DNA from: Dactylosporangium sp. AC04546
GTDB lineage: Bacteria > Actinomycetota > Actinomycetes > Mycobacteriales > Micromonosporaceae
DNA: 41,803 nt
Assembly (NCBI RefSeq): GCF_022095675.1
Contig: NZ_JAHYSG010000107.1
Coordinates: forward strand, 1 to 41,803
Reading direction: 5' to 3'
Below are positions 7,499 to 16,224 of this stretch, one piece after another. The notes under the pieces were generated by a model. It saw nothing but the letters and a program-made list of their open reading frames with translations, had not been told where the DNA came from and searched no databases. Each line of letters begins with the position of its first letter. Positions within the stretch are counted from its first letter, which is position 1. The position numbers were made by a program, and so were the translations under genes.

Positions 7499-9343
7499 AT
7501 GACCGCTTTCGCGTTGCTGTGCCGGGGCCGCGGCGACCGGCTGGAGATCCTCACCGGGCCGCCGGTCGCGGCGGCGTCGGTGGCCGCCCTGCCGACCGCC
7601 GACCGGCCGGTGTTCGCGGCCGTACCGTACCGCCAGATCACCGAGCGCGGGATGCCGTGCGCCGACGACGGGGCGCCACTGCTGGCGTTCAGCGTCGAGC
7701 GGCACACCTCGCTGCCCCTCGCCGCGGCGCTGTCCTGGCTGCCGTCCGACCCCGCCGCTCTGGGCGCCGGCCGCTTCGACCTGGACGACGACGCCTACGC
7801 GGCGCTGGTGCGCGCCGTCGTGGCCGGCGAGATCGGCCGCGGCACGGGCTCGAACTTCGTGCTGCGCCGCACCTTCCGCGCCTCCCTGGGCCCCGATCCG
7901 GCGCGGGCCGCGCTCGCGCTGTTCCGCCGGCTGCTGGTGAGCGAGCGGGGCGCGTACTGGACGTTCCTCGTGCACTGCGAAGGCCGCACCCTCGTCGGGG
8001 CGAGCCCGGAGTGCCAGGCCGGCCTGCGCGCCGGGGTGGCGACGATGAACCCGATCAGCGGCACGTACCGCTACCCGCCCGGCGGCCCCACCGCCGCGGG
8101 CCTGCGCGCGTTCCTCGCCGACCGCAAGGAGTCCGACGAGCTGTTCATGGTCGTCGACGAGGAGCTCAAGACGATGGCCCGGATCTGCGACGGCGGCGGC
8201 CGGGTGCGCGGGCCGTGGCTGCGGCCGATGTCGCGGCTGGCCCACACCGAGTACCGCATCGAGGGCCCGACCCGCCTGGATCCGCGCGCGGTGCTGCTGG
8301 AGACGCTGCCGGCCCCGACGGTCGCCGGCAGCCCGCTTGCGGCCGCCTGCCGGGTGATCGCCGACCACGAGCCGGACGGCCGCGGCTACTACGGCGGCGC
8401 GGTCGCCCTCATCGGCCGCGACTGGCTGGACTCGGCCCTGCTGATCCGCACCGCGGAGATCTCGGCGGACGGGTCGGTGCGGGTCTCGGCGGGCGCCACC
8501 CTGGTCCGCCACTCCGACCCGGCCGCGGAGGCCGCGGAGACCCGCGCCAAGGCGGCCGCCCTGGTGGATCCCCCGCCGTCCGTCAGATACTGGAAGGCTC
8601 CGGCGGGGCCGGCGGACGAGGGGATGGGCACGATGCTGGCGGCGCGCAACGAGGGACTGTCGCGGTTCTGGCGGGGGCTGTCCAGCACCTGGCCGGACGA
8701 GCGCCTGGCCGGGGCGCGGATCCTCGTGGTCGACGCCGAGGACGACTTCACGGCCATGCTGGCCCGGCTGCTCGAGGCGCTCGGGACGGTGGTGCGGGTC
8801 GAGCGGTACGACACCGCCAAGCCCGACGACCACGATGCCGTCGTCCTCGGGCCGGGCCCCGGCGACCCGGGCGACGCGGGCGACCCGCGCATCGCCCGGC
8901 TGCGCGAACTGGCCCGCGAGCGGCTCACGACCGGCGCGCCGCTGCTCGCCGTCTGCCTCGGCCACCAGGTCGTCGCCGCGGAGCTGGGGCTGGCGGTGCG
9001 CCGGCTGCCCCGCCCGGAGCAGGGGGTCCAGCGGGTCGTCGCGCCGTACGGCCGGGTCGGCTTCTACAACACGTTCACCGCGGTCAGCCCGGCCGACGTG
9101 CTGACCAGCCCGCTCACCGGCCGGTCGGTGCGCGTGACGCGCGACCCGGCCACCGGGGTCGTGCACGCGCTGGCGGCGCCCGGGGTACGGTCGATGCAGT
9201 TCCATGTCGAGTCGGTGCTCACCGAGCACGGACCGGCCATCCTGCGGCGCATGCTGGCCGGGGTGCTCGCCCCCGATGCACCCGGAGGTCGACCGAACGG
9301 CTGTAGTCCCCGATCGTCGACGTCACCCAGAATGTGCGCTTGA
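7499..9343 (+). CDS. PhzE-like ADIC/anthranilate synthase, fused synthase and glutaminase
   Basis: 614 residues. The N-terminal two thirds is a chorismate-binding domain (GASPECQ, NPISGT, KESDELFMVVDEELK, YYGGAVALI). The C-terminal third is a class I glutamine amidotransferase with nucleophile Cys486 in CLGHQ and a His-Glu pair in QFHVES. This fused order is that of PhzE, which makes 2-amino-2-deoxyisochorismate, and of fused anthranilate synthases. Pairing with the PhzD-like gene of the same locus favours ADIC. The ATG at 7499 is chosen because the conserved N-terminus starts there; the frame is open further upstream. Its TGA overlaps the next gene's ATG (TGATG). Confidence 0.9.
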   Translation: MTAFALLCRGRGDRLEILTGPPVAAASVAALPTADRPVFAAVPYRQITERGMPCADDGAPLLAFSVERHTSLPLAAALSWLPSDPAALGAGRFDLDDDAYAALVRAVVAGEIGRGTGSNFVLRRTFRASLGPDPARAALALFRRLLVSERGAYWTFLVHCEGRTLVGASPECQAGLRAGVATMNPISGTYRYPPGGPTAAGLRAFLADRKESDELFMVVDEELKTMARICDGGGRVRGPWLRPMSRLAHTEYRIEGPTRLDPRAVLLETLPAPTVAGSPLAAACRVIADHEPDGRGYYGGAVALIGRDWLDSALLIRTAEISADGSVRVSAGATLVRHSDPAAEAAETRAKAAALVDPPPSVRYWKAPAGPADEGMGTMLAARNEGLSRFWRGLSSTWPDERLAGARILVVDAEDDFTAMLARLLEALGTVVRVERYDTAKPDDHDAVVLGPGPGDPGDAGDPRIARLRELARERLTTGAPLLAVCLGHQVVAAELGLAVRRLPRPEQGVQRVVAPYGRVGFYNTFTAVSPADVLTSPLTGRSVRVTRDPATGVVHALAAPGVRSMQFHVESVLTEHGPAILRRMLAGVLAPDAPGGRPNGCSPRSSTSPRMCA

Positions 9344-12072
9344 TGGCGCTGAGGACGTTCGGTCGCGACCGGGAACTGGCCGGCCTGCATGCCGCGGTGG
9401 CCGCGACCACCGCCGGCGCGGGCGGCTGCACCGTGCTCACCGGCTCGGCCGGGATCGGCAAGTCGCACCTGGTCCGGGCGGCCGTCGCGCACGCGGAGGG
9501 CCTCGGGGTGCCGGTCGCCGCGCGGGCCGCGTTCGAGCTGGACCGGGCGGCGCCGCTGGTCACCCTCGCCTCGGCGCTGCAACAGATCCGGCCGCGCAGC
9601 GACGCGTTCAGCTGGCTGCGCGAGGAGCCCGACAACCAGTACCGCACCCTCGAACGCCTCGGGGCCGCCCTGGAGGACCTCACCGACGGCCGCCCACTCG
9701 TGATCGCGATCGACGACGCCCACTGGATGGACGAGCTGTCCGCCCTGGCCGTGCGCGAGCTGGTGCCGGCCCTCGCCGGCGCGCCGGTGCGGTGGGTGTT
9801 CGCCCGCCGGCCCGCTCCCGCCGACACGCCCGGCCAGCAGGTCGTCGACTGGCTGATCAAAGAGGGCGCCGAGCACGTGCGGCTCGGCATGCTCGACGAC
9901 ACGGCGGTCGGGCGGCTGTGCCAGCAGGTCGTCGGCGCGGAGGTCGACAACACCGTGCTCGCCCTGGCCGGCGGCTGCGACGGTATCCCGCTGCAGGTCG
10001 AGCAGCTGCTGCGGGCCCTGCAGGCGACCGACCAGCTGGTGATCAGCGAGGGCGTCGCCACCGTCGTCGGCGACGAGTTGCCGTCGAGCTTCATCACGAT
10101 CGTCGACCAGGTGCTGCGCGGGCTGTCCGACGACACCCGGCTGCTGCTGCGGGCCGGGTCCGTGTTCGGCCGGCCGTTCACCGTCGAGGCCGCCGCCCGG
10201 CTGCTCGGCACCCGGGCCGGCGCGCTGCTGCCCCGGGTCGAGCAGGCCGTCGCCGCGAAGGTGCTGGTCGACAGCGAGGACGGGCTGCAGTTCGTGCACG
10301 ACCTGGTCCGCCTGGCCGTGTACGGCACGATCGGCGAGTCGGTCGGTGCGCTGCTGCACCGCGAGGCCGCGGCCGTCGCCCGCGACGAGGGCCGCTCGCC
10401 GGTCGAGGTCGCCGAGCACCTGCTCAAGAGCGGCCGGGCCGGCACCCGCGAGGCCGTCACCATGCTGCACGAGGCCGCGATGGAGGTGGCCGGGCAGGCC
10501 CCGGCGACCGCGGCCGACCTCATCGTCCGCGCGCTCGGTGTGGTCGGCGAGCACAACCCGGTCCGGGTCCCGCTGGTCGCCGACGCCGTCGGGTTGCTGG
10601 CCTCGGCGAGCCGCCTCGAACAGGCGCACGAGCTGGGCGAGGCGGCGCTGCAGGCCGGCCTGCCGCCGGCCACCGAGGCGACGTTGCTGCACGGGCTCGC
10701 CGACGCGTTCAAGCACGCGGGGCAGAACCGGCGCGCGGTCGAGTACACCGACCGGGGCCTGCGCCACGCCGGCATCCCCGAGGCCGTCAAGGCGAAGCTG
10801 TGGGCCGTCCGGTCGCACGCCCTCTTCTACGTCGGTGATCTCGCCGGGGCCGACGCGGCGGGGCACCAGGGGTACACCAGTGGCCAGAACTCCCAGGAAT
10901 GGGCGGCCTCGGTCTTCGGCCTGACCGCCCGGAGCCTGGTCGCGCAGGCGCAGGGCCGGCCGGCGGACGCGCTCGCCCACGCGCAGGAGGCGACCGACAT
11001 CGCCGACCGGGTGGGTGGCGAGGCCGCGCACCGGCACCCGCGCATCTGGCTCGCCGACACGCTCACCGGGCTGGATCGCTTCGACGAGGCCGACCAGGTC
11101 ATCGCGCGCGGCCGGCAGGAGACCGAGCGGCTCGGCACCGCGTGGTCGGCGCCGCTGTGGCACTACTACCGCACGACGCTGCTCACCGCCCGCGGCCGGC
11201 TCGCCGAGGCGGTCGCCGAGGCCGAGAACGGCGTCGCGCTCGCCGAGCAGCTCACCGCGGTCGCCGCCGCCGTGCCGCTGCTGGGCCAGCTGATCCGGCT
11301 GGCGATCCTGCGGGCCGACGACGACCAGGCGCGGGAGTACCTCGGCCAGCTGCGCTGCCGGGTGGCCACCGGCGCGACCGCGGCTCCCGAGGACATCGTG
11401 TGGCCGGAGGCGTACCTCCAGGACGCGCTCGAAGGCCCCGACGTGGCCCTGCGCACGATCGCCGGGCTGTACGACGCGCTCCCCGACCGGCCGGCGATCG
11501 TCATCCAGCACCCGTGCGCGGCGGCCAGCCTGGTCCGTATCGCCCTCGGCGCCGGCGACCGTTCGCGGGCCGCGGTCGTGGCCGACGTGACCCGGCGCAT
11601 CGCCGACCGCAACCCCGCGCTGCACTCCCTGGCCGGCGCCGCCCTGCACGCGGAGGGCCTGCTGCACGAGGACCACGGCAAGCTGCTCGACGCGGTGGCC
11701 CGCTTCCGCAAGACCCCACGCCCCCTGGCGCTGGCCGGCGCCCTGGAGCACGCCGGCGAGGTCGAGGAGGCGCTCGACCTGGCCACCGAGCACGGCGCGC
11801 ACCGCATGCGGCTGCGCCTGCTCGACCGCCTGGGCGGCCGCCCGCCGGCCCCGGAGCCGCCGCCGTTCCGCCCGGCGTCGCCCCTGGCGCTGCTCACCCC
11901 GGCCGAGCTGAAGGTCGCCCTGCTGGTGGCCGACGGCCACAAGAACCGCGCCGTCGCGGAGCAGCTGTTCCTGTCCCGCCACACGGTCGACAGCCACCTG
12001 CGCAAGATCTTCCAGAAGCTGGACCTGCGCAGCCGCGTCGAACTGGCCGCCCTGATCGCCCGCGAGCGCTGA
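9343..12072 (+). CDS. Large LAL-family LuxR regulator with STAND ATPase
   Basis: About 909 residues. The AAA/STAND NTPase opens with a Walker A GSAGIGKS (about residues 34-41) and a Walker B in LVIAIDDAHW. A winged region and a long helical, TPR-like middle follow. The C-terminus is a LuxR helix-turn-helix (LLTPAELKVALLVADGHKN and VDSHLRKIFQKLDL). LAL proteins are pathway activators in actinomycete metabolite clusters. The ATG at 9343 overlaps the ADIC synthase stop; a GTG at 9334 would add three residues. Co-translation with PhzE suggests a feed-forward loop if it activates the divergent promoter. The ligand is unknown. Confidence 0.9.
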   Translation: MALRTFGRDRELAGLHAAVAATTAGAGGCTVLTGSAGIGKSHLVRAAVAHAEGLGVPVAARAAFELDRAAPLVTLASALQQIRPRSDAFSWLREEPDNQYRTLERLGAALEDLTDGRPLVIAIDDAHWMDELSALAVRELVPALAGAPVRWVFARRPAPADTPGQQVVDWLIKEGAEHVRLGMLDDTAVGRLCQQVVGAEVDNTVLALAGGCDGIPLQVEQLLRALQATDQLVISEGVATVVGDELPSSFITIVDQVLRGLSDDTRLLLRAGSVFGRPFTVEAAARLLGTRAGALLPRVEQAVAAKVLVDSEDGLQFVHDLVRLAVYGTIGESVGALLHREAAAVARDEGRSPVEVAEHLLKSGRAGTREAVTMLHEAAMEVAGQAPATAADLIVRALGVVGEHNPVRVPLVADAVGLLASASRLEQAHELGEAALQAGLPPATEATLLHGLADAFKHAGQNRRAVEYTDRGLRHAGIPEAVKAKLWAVRSHALFYVGDLAGADAAGHQGYTSGQNSQEWAASVFGLTARSLVAQAQGRPADALAHAQEATDIADRVGGEAAHRHPRIWLADTLTGLDRFDEADQVIARGRQETERLGTAWSAPLWHYYRTTLLTARGRLAEAVAEAENGVALAEQLTAVAAAVPLLGQLIRLAILRADDDQAREYLGQLRCRVATGATAAPEDIVWPEAYLQDALEGPDVALRTIAGLYDALPDRPAIVIQHPCAAASLVRIALGAGDRSRAAVVADVTRRIADRNPALHSLAGAALHAEGLLHEDHGKLLDAVARFRKTPRPLALAGALEHAGEVEEALDLATEHGAHRMRLRLLDRLGGRPPAPEPPPFRPASPLALLTPAELKVALLVADGHKNRAVAEQLFLSRHTVDSHLRKIFQKLDLRSRVELAALIARER

Positions 12073-12076
12073 CCCG

Positions 12077-12181
12077 TCAGCGCAGGTAGATCGGCGTCTC
12101 GCCCGGCACCCGTCCGGTGCCCGCCAGCAGCGCGTCCCGGTCGGTGAGCGAGGCCGGGAAGGCACGGCCGCCGACGTTCAC
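12077..12181 (-). CDS. Small ORF of 34 codons, or remnant, after the PPOX gene
   Basis: A GTG at 12181 overlaps the upstream TGA (GTGA), and the frame ends TPIYLR with a TGA at 12077. Its composition (GGRAFPASLTDRDALLAGTG) and strong third-position GC look coding. It fills almost the whole gap between the PPOX gene and the convergent LAL gene. I do not recognise it. It may be a small protein translated by coupling or the tail of a deleted gene. Confidence 0.4.
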   Translation of the reverse strand: MNVGGRAFPASLTDRDALLAGTGRVPGETPIYLR

Positions 12182-12618
12182 GCTCGCCACTCGCCCTCGA
12201 TCATGAGGTCGCGGCCGGGCAGCTCGTTGGCCTCGCGCCAGGCCTGGATCCGCTGCGGGCGGATCCGGAAGTACTCGTAGTCGCGCAGCGTGCGCGGGTC
12301 GAAGCCGGTCTTGGCGGCGAACGCGTCGCCCAGCTCGGCGGTGAGGTCCTCGACCGGCCCGGCGGTGCCCTGGATGAGCACCACGTCGCGGGTCGGGCCG
12401 GCCGCCAGCCGGACCCGCCCGCCGGCCCGCAGGTTGCGGGCCGTCGGGCTGGTCGCGACGGTCGAGATGAGCAGCGTCTCGCCGTCCCAGAGGAACGACA
12501 GCGGTACCAGATATGGCGTCCCCGCGGCGTCCGCGGTGGCGACCCAGGCGTCCTCGTCATGGGCGAGCCGACGCAGCGTGTCGGCGCGGCGCTGCTCGAG
12601 CGACCGTGGCGGGTTCAT
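12178..12618 (-). CDS. PPOX-class (F420- or FMN-dependent) split-barrel oxidoreductase
   Basis: 146 residues. The sequence [20 protein letters not shown] (residues about 33-52), followed by [16 protein letters not shown] and [11 protein letters not shown], is the flavin-binding split barrel of pyridoxamine-phosphate-oxidase-like proteins. The [19 protein letters not shown] end is common in actinobacterial F420-dependent TIGR-type PPOX enzymes. It is probably a cytosolic reductase or oxidase of unknown substrate. The start is set by an ATGA overlap with the DUF1801 gene upstream, and it is third in the VOC-DUF1801-PPOX operon. Confidence 0.85.
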   Translation of the reverse strand: MNPPRSLEQRRADTLRRLAHDEDAWVATADAAGTPYLVPLSFLWDGETLLISTVATSPTARNLRAGGRVRLAAGPTRDVVLIQGTAGPVEDLTAELGDAFAAKTGFDPRTLRDYEYFRIRPQRIQAWREANELPGRDLMIEGEWRA

Positions 12619-13028
12619 CCCGCTGCCTGCTTGACCAGCTCGCCGATGCGCCGCTCGTCGGCAGCGGTCAGCGTCTTGAGCGCGAAGGCGCTCGGCCACA
12701 TGGCGCCGTCGTCGAGGTTGGCCTGGTCGCTGAAGCCGAGCGTGGCATACCGGGCGTTGAACTTCTGGGCGCTCTGGAAGAAGCAGACGATCTTGCCGTC
12801 CTTGGCATAGGCGGGCATCCCGTACCACAGCTTCGGCGTCAGGTCCGGCGCGCTGGCCGTGACGATCGCGTGGATCCGCTCGCCGAGCGCGCGGTCCTCC
12901 GGGAGCATCTCCGCGATCTTGGCCAGGACGTCCTGCGTGGCGGACGCCTTGCCCTTGCGCTGCTTCCTGAGCTCCTGGGCGTGCTCCTTCATGGCGGCCC
13001 GTTCCTCGGCCGAGAAGACACTCGTCAT
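12615..13028 (-). CDS. DUF1801 / YdhG-like protein
   Basis: 137 residues. After a charged helix ([20 protein letters not shown]) comes the DUF1801 pattern: [27 protein letters not shown], then [13 protein letters not shown] (given here as separate motifs). Proteins of this family are small cytosolic folds sometimes described as iron-chaperone-like; the function is not established. The gene lies 30 bases after the VOC gene and overlaps the PPOX gene by 4 bases, so the three are co-transcribed. The ATG at 13028 is the only sensible start. Confidence 0.85.
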   Translation of the reverse strand: MTSVFSAEERAAMKEHAQELRKQRKGKASATQDVLAKIAEMLPEDRALGERIHAIVTASAPDLTPKLWYGMPAYAKDGKIVCFFQSAQKFNARYATLGFSDQANLDDGAMWPSAFALKTLTAADERRIGELVKQAAG

Positions 13029-13058
13029 GGTACTTTTCTCCCTTTTGCGGTTGTTTGG

Positions 13059-13394
13059 TCAGTTGTCCTGGAGCAGGCCGAGCACGTTGCCGTCGGGGTC
13101 GGTGACGGTGGCCACCAGGCGGCCTCCGCCGACGTCCTTGACGCCCTCCTTGACGGTGGCGCCGGCCGCGACGACCTCGGCGAGCCTGGCCTCGATGTCC
13201 GGCACGTGCCAGTACGCGACCGGCGCGGTCATGGCCTGCGGGCCGCCGCCCGGGACCAGCCCGATCTGCTGGCCGTCGGCCTCGAAGCCGACGTAGAAGG
13301 TGCTGTCGGTCTGCGGCGCGGTGCCGAGCAGGGCCGCGTACACCGGCTTGGCGGCGGCAAGATCGGACACGGGGTGCAGGACGGTCTTGATCAT
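13059..13394 (-). CDS. VOC / glyoxalase-like protein
   Basis: 111 residues, one vicinal-oxygen-chelate unit of two beta-alpha-beta-beta-beta modules (IKTVLHPVSDLAAAKPVY; VAYWHVPDIEARLAEVVAAGA; ATVTDPDGNVLGLLQDN). The typical C-terminal metal-ligand Glu is not clear, because the end reads GNVLGLLQ. A binding role, as in resistance-type VOC proteins, is as likely as catalysis. It is first gene of the three-gene minus operon and divergent from the STAND regulator at 13491 across about 96 bases. Confidence 0.85.
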   Translation of the reverse strand: MIKTVLHPVSDLAAAKPVYAALLGTAPQTDSTFYVGFEADGQQIGLVPGGGPQAMTAPVAYWHVPDIEARLAEVVAAGATVKEGVKDVGGGRLVATVTDPDGNVLGLLQDN

Positions 13395-13480
13395 GATCGC
13401 TCCTCGCGAGTCGGGTTGCTGTTCTTGCTGCGGTTCTTGCTGCGTTCTTGCTGGTGAAAGCCTCTCCCGGCGGCTGGGGC

Positions 13481-13499
13481 GGTCACATCCGTGGTGACC
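13481..13499. promoter_or_regulatory. Candidate operator in the divergent VOC/STAND region
   Basis: GGTCAC (13481-13486) and GTGACC (13494-13499) form an inverted repeat with a 7-base spacer, overlapping the possible GTG starts of the HTH-STAND gene. It fits autoregulation by that protein's LuxR-type domain. It is short, so chance is possible. Confidence 0.3.
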
Positions 13500-16220
13500 A
13501 CGGAGCCCACCACTGAGTGGTCCGCGGAATGGGGCAGGATGGAGCCCGTGGTGGCGACGACGGGGATCTCGGGGCGGGAGGCCGAGGTGCTGACCCTGGT
13601 CGGCGAGCACCTGAGCAACGCGGAGATCGGCGCCCGGCTGTACATCTCCGTCCGCACCGTCGAGACCCACGTGTCGTCGCTGCTGCGCAAGCTCGGCGCG
13701 GCCGACCGGCGGGCGCTCGCCCAGCTCGCGGCCGAGTGGGGCCGGGCCGCGCGCGGCGGGCAGGCGGCCTCCGGGCTGCCCGCCCCGGTGACCGCGTTCG
13801 TCGGCCGGGTCCGGGAGCGGGCCGAGCTGGCCGCGGCGATCGCGGCCCACCGGCAGGTCAGCGCGGTCGGCCCGGGCGGGGTCGGCAAGACCCGCCTGGC
13901 CCTCGCCGTGGCCGCCGACGCGGCGGGCGACTTCGCCGACGGGGTGTGGTTCGTCGACCTGGTCCCGATCAGCGACCCCGCGATGGTCGGCGCCGCCGTG
14001 GCCGCCGCCGCGGGCATCGGCGAGCAGCAGGGCCGCGGCATCGACGAGTCGGTGGTGGCCGCGCTGGCCGACCGGCACGCGCTGCTGGTCCTCGACAACT
14101 GTGAGCACGTCCGGGACGGGGTCGCGCCGTTCCTGGAGCGCCTGCTGGTCGGATGCCCGCGGCTGACGGTGCTGGCGACGAGCCGGGCGCGGCTCATGGT
14201 GCCGTTCGAGCGCGTGCATCCGGTACCACCGCTGGATCTGGAATCCGATGCGGTGGACCTGTTCCTCGACCGTGCGGCGGCCGCCGGCTGGCCGGTGCCG
14301 CCGGACCAGCACGACCAGGTCGCCGAGGTCTGCCGGCAGCTGGACGGGGTGGCCCTCGCGATCGAGCTCGCCGCCGCCCGGCTGCCGACGCTGGGCCTCG
14401 ACGGGCTCGCCGCGGTGCTGTCCGACCAGCTGCGCCTGCTGTCCGGCGGGGCGCGGGCGCACGGGCGGCAGCAGTCGGTGCGGGCGATGCTCGACTGGAG
14501 CAACGCCCTGCTGGAGCCGGACGAGCAGACGCTGCTGCGGCGCGTCTCGGTCTTCGCGGCGCCGTTCACCGCCGACGCCGCCGGGCAGGTGGCCGGGTTC
14601 GCCCCGCTGTCGCCGGCCGCGGTCGTCGACGGGCTGTCCCGGCTCACCGAGCAGAGCCTGCTGTCGGCGGCCCCGGCCACGGGCGGGACGCGCTACCGCG
14701 CGCTGGCGACGATCCGGCAGTACGGCTTCTCGCAGCTGTCCACGGCGGGCGAGGTCTCCGCGGTACAGTCCCGGCACTTGGACTGGTGCCTGAAGAGCGC
14801 GCTGTCGTTGCGCGGCAACCCGGCCGACGGGCCGTGGCGGGCCCGGTTCGACGCGGTCGCCGACGACCTGCGGGCGGCGCTCGGCCCGGCGTCCGGCCCG
14901 CCCGCCTACGAACTGGCGTGCGCGCTGGCCGACCTGGCCTTCACCCGCAACCTGGTCGGCGAGGCGCAGCAGCGCTACGAGCAGGCGGCCGCCCTCACCG
15001 ACGACCCGTCGGCGGCCGCGGCGGCACTGCGCTCGGCGGCGGCGGTGGCGGGCTGCCGGCTGCTGGGCGACGACATGTACCGCCTGCATCGAGCGGCCGC
15101 CTCGGTCTCGGGCGCCGCCGCCGACCTGGCGACGGCGGCCATCACCGCGTACCGCTTCTCCGGTGCGTTCACACGCCTCCCCCCACCCGACGAGCCCGTG
15201 GCGCTGCTGGCGTCGGCCCGGTCACTGGCCGGTACCGACGACCCGGCCGTGGCCCTCGCCGAGGCCGCGGTCCTCGCCGACACATTCGGCTCCGACCAGG
15301 GCCCGTCGTCGAACGCGGCCGCCACGACGCTGGCCGCGGCCACCCGGGCGGTCGACCTGGCCCGCGCGGCGTCCGACCCGCTCGCCGTCTCGGCCGCCCT
15401 GGACGGCCTGGCCGGCGCCCAGAGCTGGTCGGGCGACAGCTTCGGCGCGGCCGCCACGGCCCGGGGCCGCATCGAGCTGCTCTCATCGGTACCGGTGACG
15501 CCGGCGAGCATGCACGAACTGACCGACGCCCTGGTCTCCGGCATCGACACCGCCCTGGGCGTAGGTGACATCCCGACCGCCCGGCAGTGGGCCCTACGCC
15601 TGGCCGAGCTGCCGCTGCTGGCCGAGGTCGGCCACTACGGGGTGTCGTGGCTCCTCATGACGGACGCCCTGGCCGGCTCGGTGTCCCCGGCGATGTCCGC
15701 GCGCTTCCTGGAGGCCTGGGAGCGCACGGGCCGCCTGCGGGCCCCGCGCCTGGCCGCCACGGCCGCTGCGGTGGCGATGGTCCACGGCCTGCAGGGCGCT
15801 TCCCGAGACACCTGGTTGTCGATCGCAGACGACCTCGGCGCGACCCCGGAGCGCAGCACGGGCTACGGGGCGGTCTTCGACGCCATCTACCTGCTGCACC
15901 ACGACCGCCCGGCGGAGGCGCTGGACCGCCTGTCCCCGGAGCCCGCCGACGTGTGGAAGTGGGTGACGTGGATCTGGCTGCACTGGTACGTGTCCCTGCG
16001 CGCGGAGGCAGCGGTCCTGGCCGGCCATCCCGAGGCCCGCTCGTGGATCGCGGACGCCCGCAAGGTGGTGGCGAGCAACCCGATCGCCGTCGCGCAGCTG
16101 GACCGGGCGGAGGCTCTGCTCGACGGTGACCGCGACCGGGTGCTGGCCACGGCGGCGGCCTTCGAGGCGGCCGGCTGCCAGTACCAGCAGTCCCGGACCC
16201 GCACGCTGGCCGGGGAGTGA
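13491..16220 (+). CDS. LuxR-HTH / NB-ARC-like STAND ATPase / helical-repeat protein
   Basis: 909 residues with the reverse domain order of LAL proteins. The LuxR helix-turn-helix is first (ISGREAEVLTLVGEHLSNAE to VETHVSSLLRKLGA, about 26-70). Then comes a STAND ATPase with Walker A GPGGVGKT at 127-134, Walker B LLVLDN at 198-203, an R-finger-like TSRARL and a winged region, followed by about 450 residues of TPR-like helices. Such proteins sense a signal through the repeats and switch with ATP. The stop is 4 bases before the CHAT-dynamin gene, so they form one unit. GTG 13491, GTG 13494 or ATG 13539 could be the start; all keep every domain. Confidence 0.88.
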   Translation: MVTTEPTTEWSAEWGRMEPVVATTGISGREAEVLTLVGEHLSNAEIGARLYISVRTVETHVSSLLRKLGAADRRALAQLAAEWGRAARGGQAASGLPAPVTAFVGRVRERAELAAAIAAHRQVSAVGPGGVGKTRLALAVAADAAGDFADGVWFVDLVPISDPAMVGAAVAAAAGIGEQQGRGIDESVVAALADRHALLVLDNCEHVRDGVAPFLERLLVGCPRLTVLATSRARLMVPFERVHPVPPLDLESDAVDLFLDRAAAAGWPVPPDQHDQVAEVCRQLDGVALAIELAAARLPTLGLDGLAAVLSDQLRLLSGGARAHGRQQSVRAMLDWSNALLEPDEQTLLRRVSVFAAPFTADAAGQVAGFAPLSPAAVVDGLSRLTEQSLLSAAPATGGTRYRALATIRQYGFSQLSTAGEVSAVQSRHLDWCLKSALSLRGNPADGPWRARFDAVADDLRAALGPASGPPAYELACALADLAFTRNLVGEAQQRYEQAAALTDDPSAAAAALRSAAAVAGCRLLGDDMYRLHRAAASVSGAAADLATAAITAYRFSGAFTRLPPPDEPVALLASARSLAGTDDPAVALAEAAVLADTFGSDQGPSSNAAATTLAAATRAVDLARAASDPLAVSAALDGLAGAQSWSGDSFGAAATARGRIELLSSVPVTPASMHELTDALVSGIDTALGVGDIPTARQWALRLAELPLLAEVGHYGVSWLLMTDALAGSVSPAMSARFLEAWERTGRLRAPRLAATAAAVAMVHGLQGASRDTWLSIADDLGATPERSTGYGAVFDAIYLLHHDRPAEALDRLSPEPADVWKWVTWIWLHWYVSLRAEAAVLAGHPEARSWIADARKVVASNPIAVAQLDRAEALLDGDRDRVLATAAAFEAAGCQYQQSRTRTLAGE

Positions 16221-16224
16221 GGCG

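Noticed and set aside
1409..12072. Phenazine cluster
   Set aside because: PhzE and PhzD homologues are present but PhzF, PhzB, PhzA and PhzG are not seen, while 3,4-AHBA genes and a ligase are.
9064..12165. A frame of about 1030 codons antisense to the LAL regulator
   Set aside because: Its composition is low-complexity and the plus strand encodes a complete LAL protein with Walker motifs and a LuxR domain.
13491..16220. Second pathway activator of the biosynthetic locus
   Set aside because: Domain order is HTH first and it is tied by 4 bases to the CHAT-dynamin gene, so it more likely belongs with that unit.
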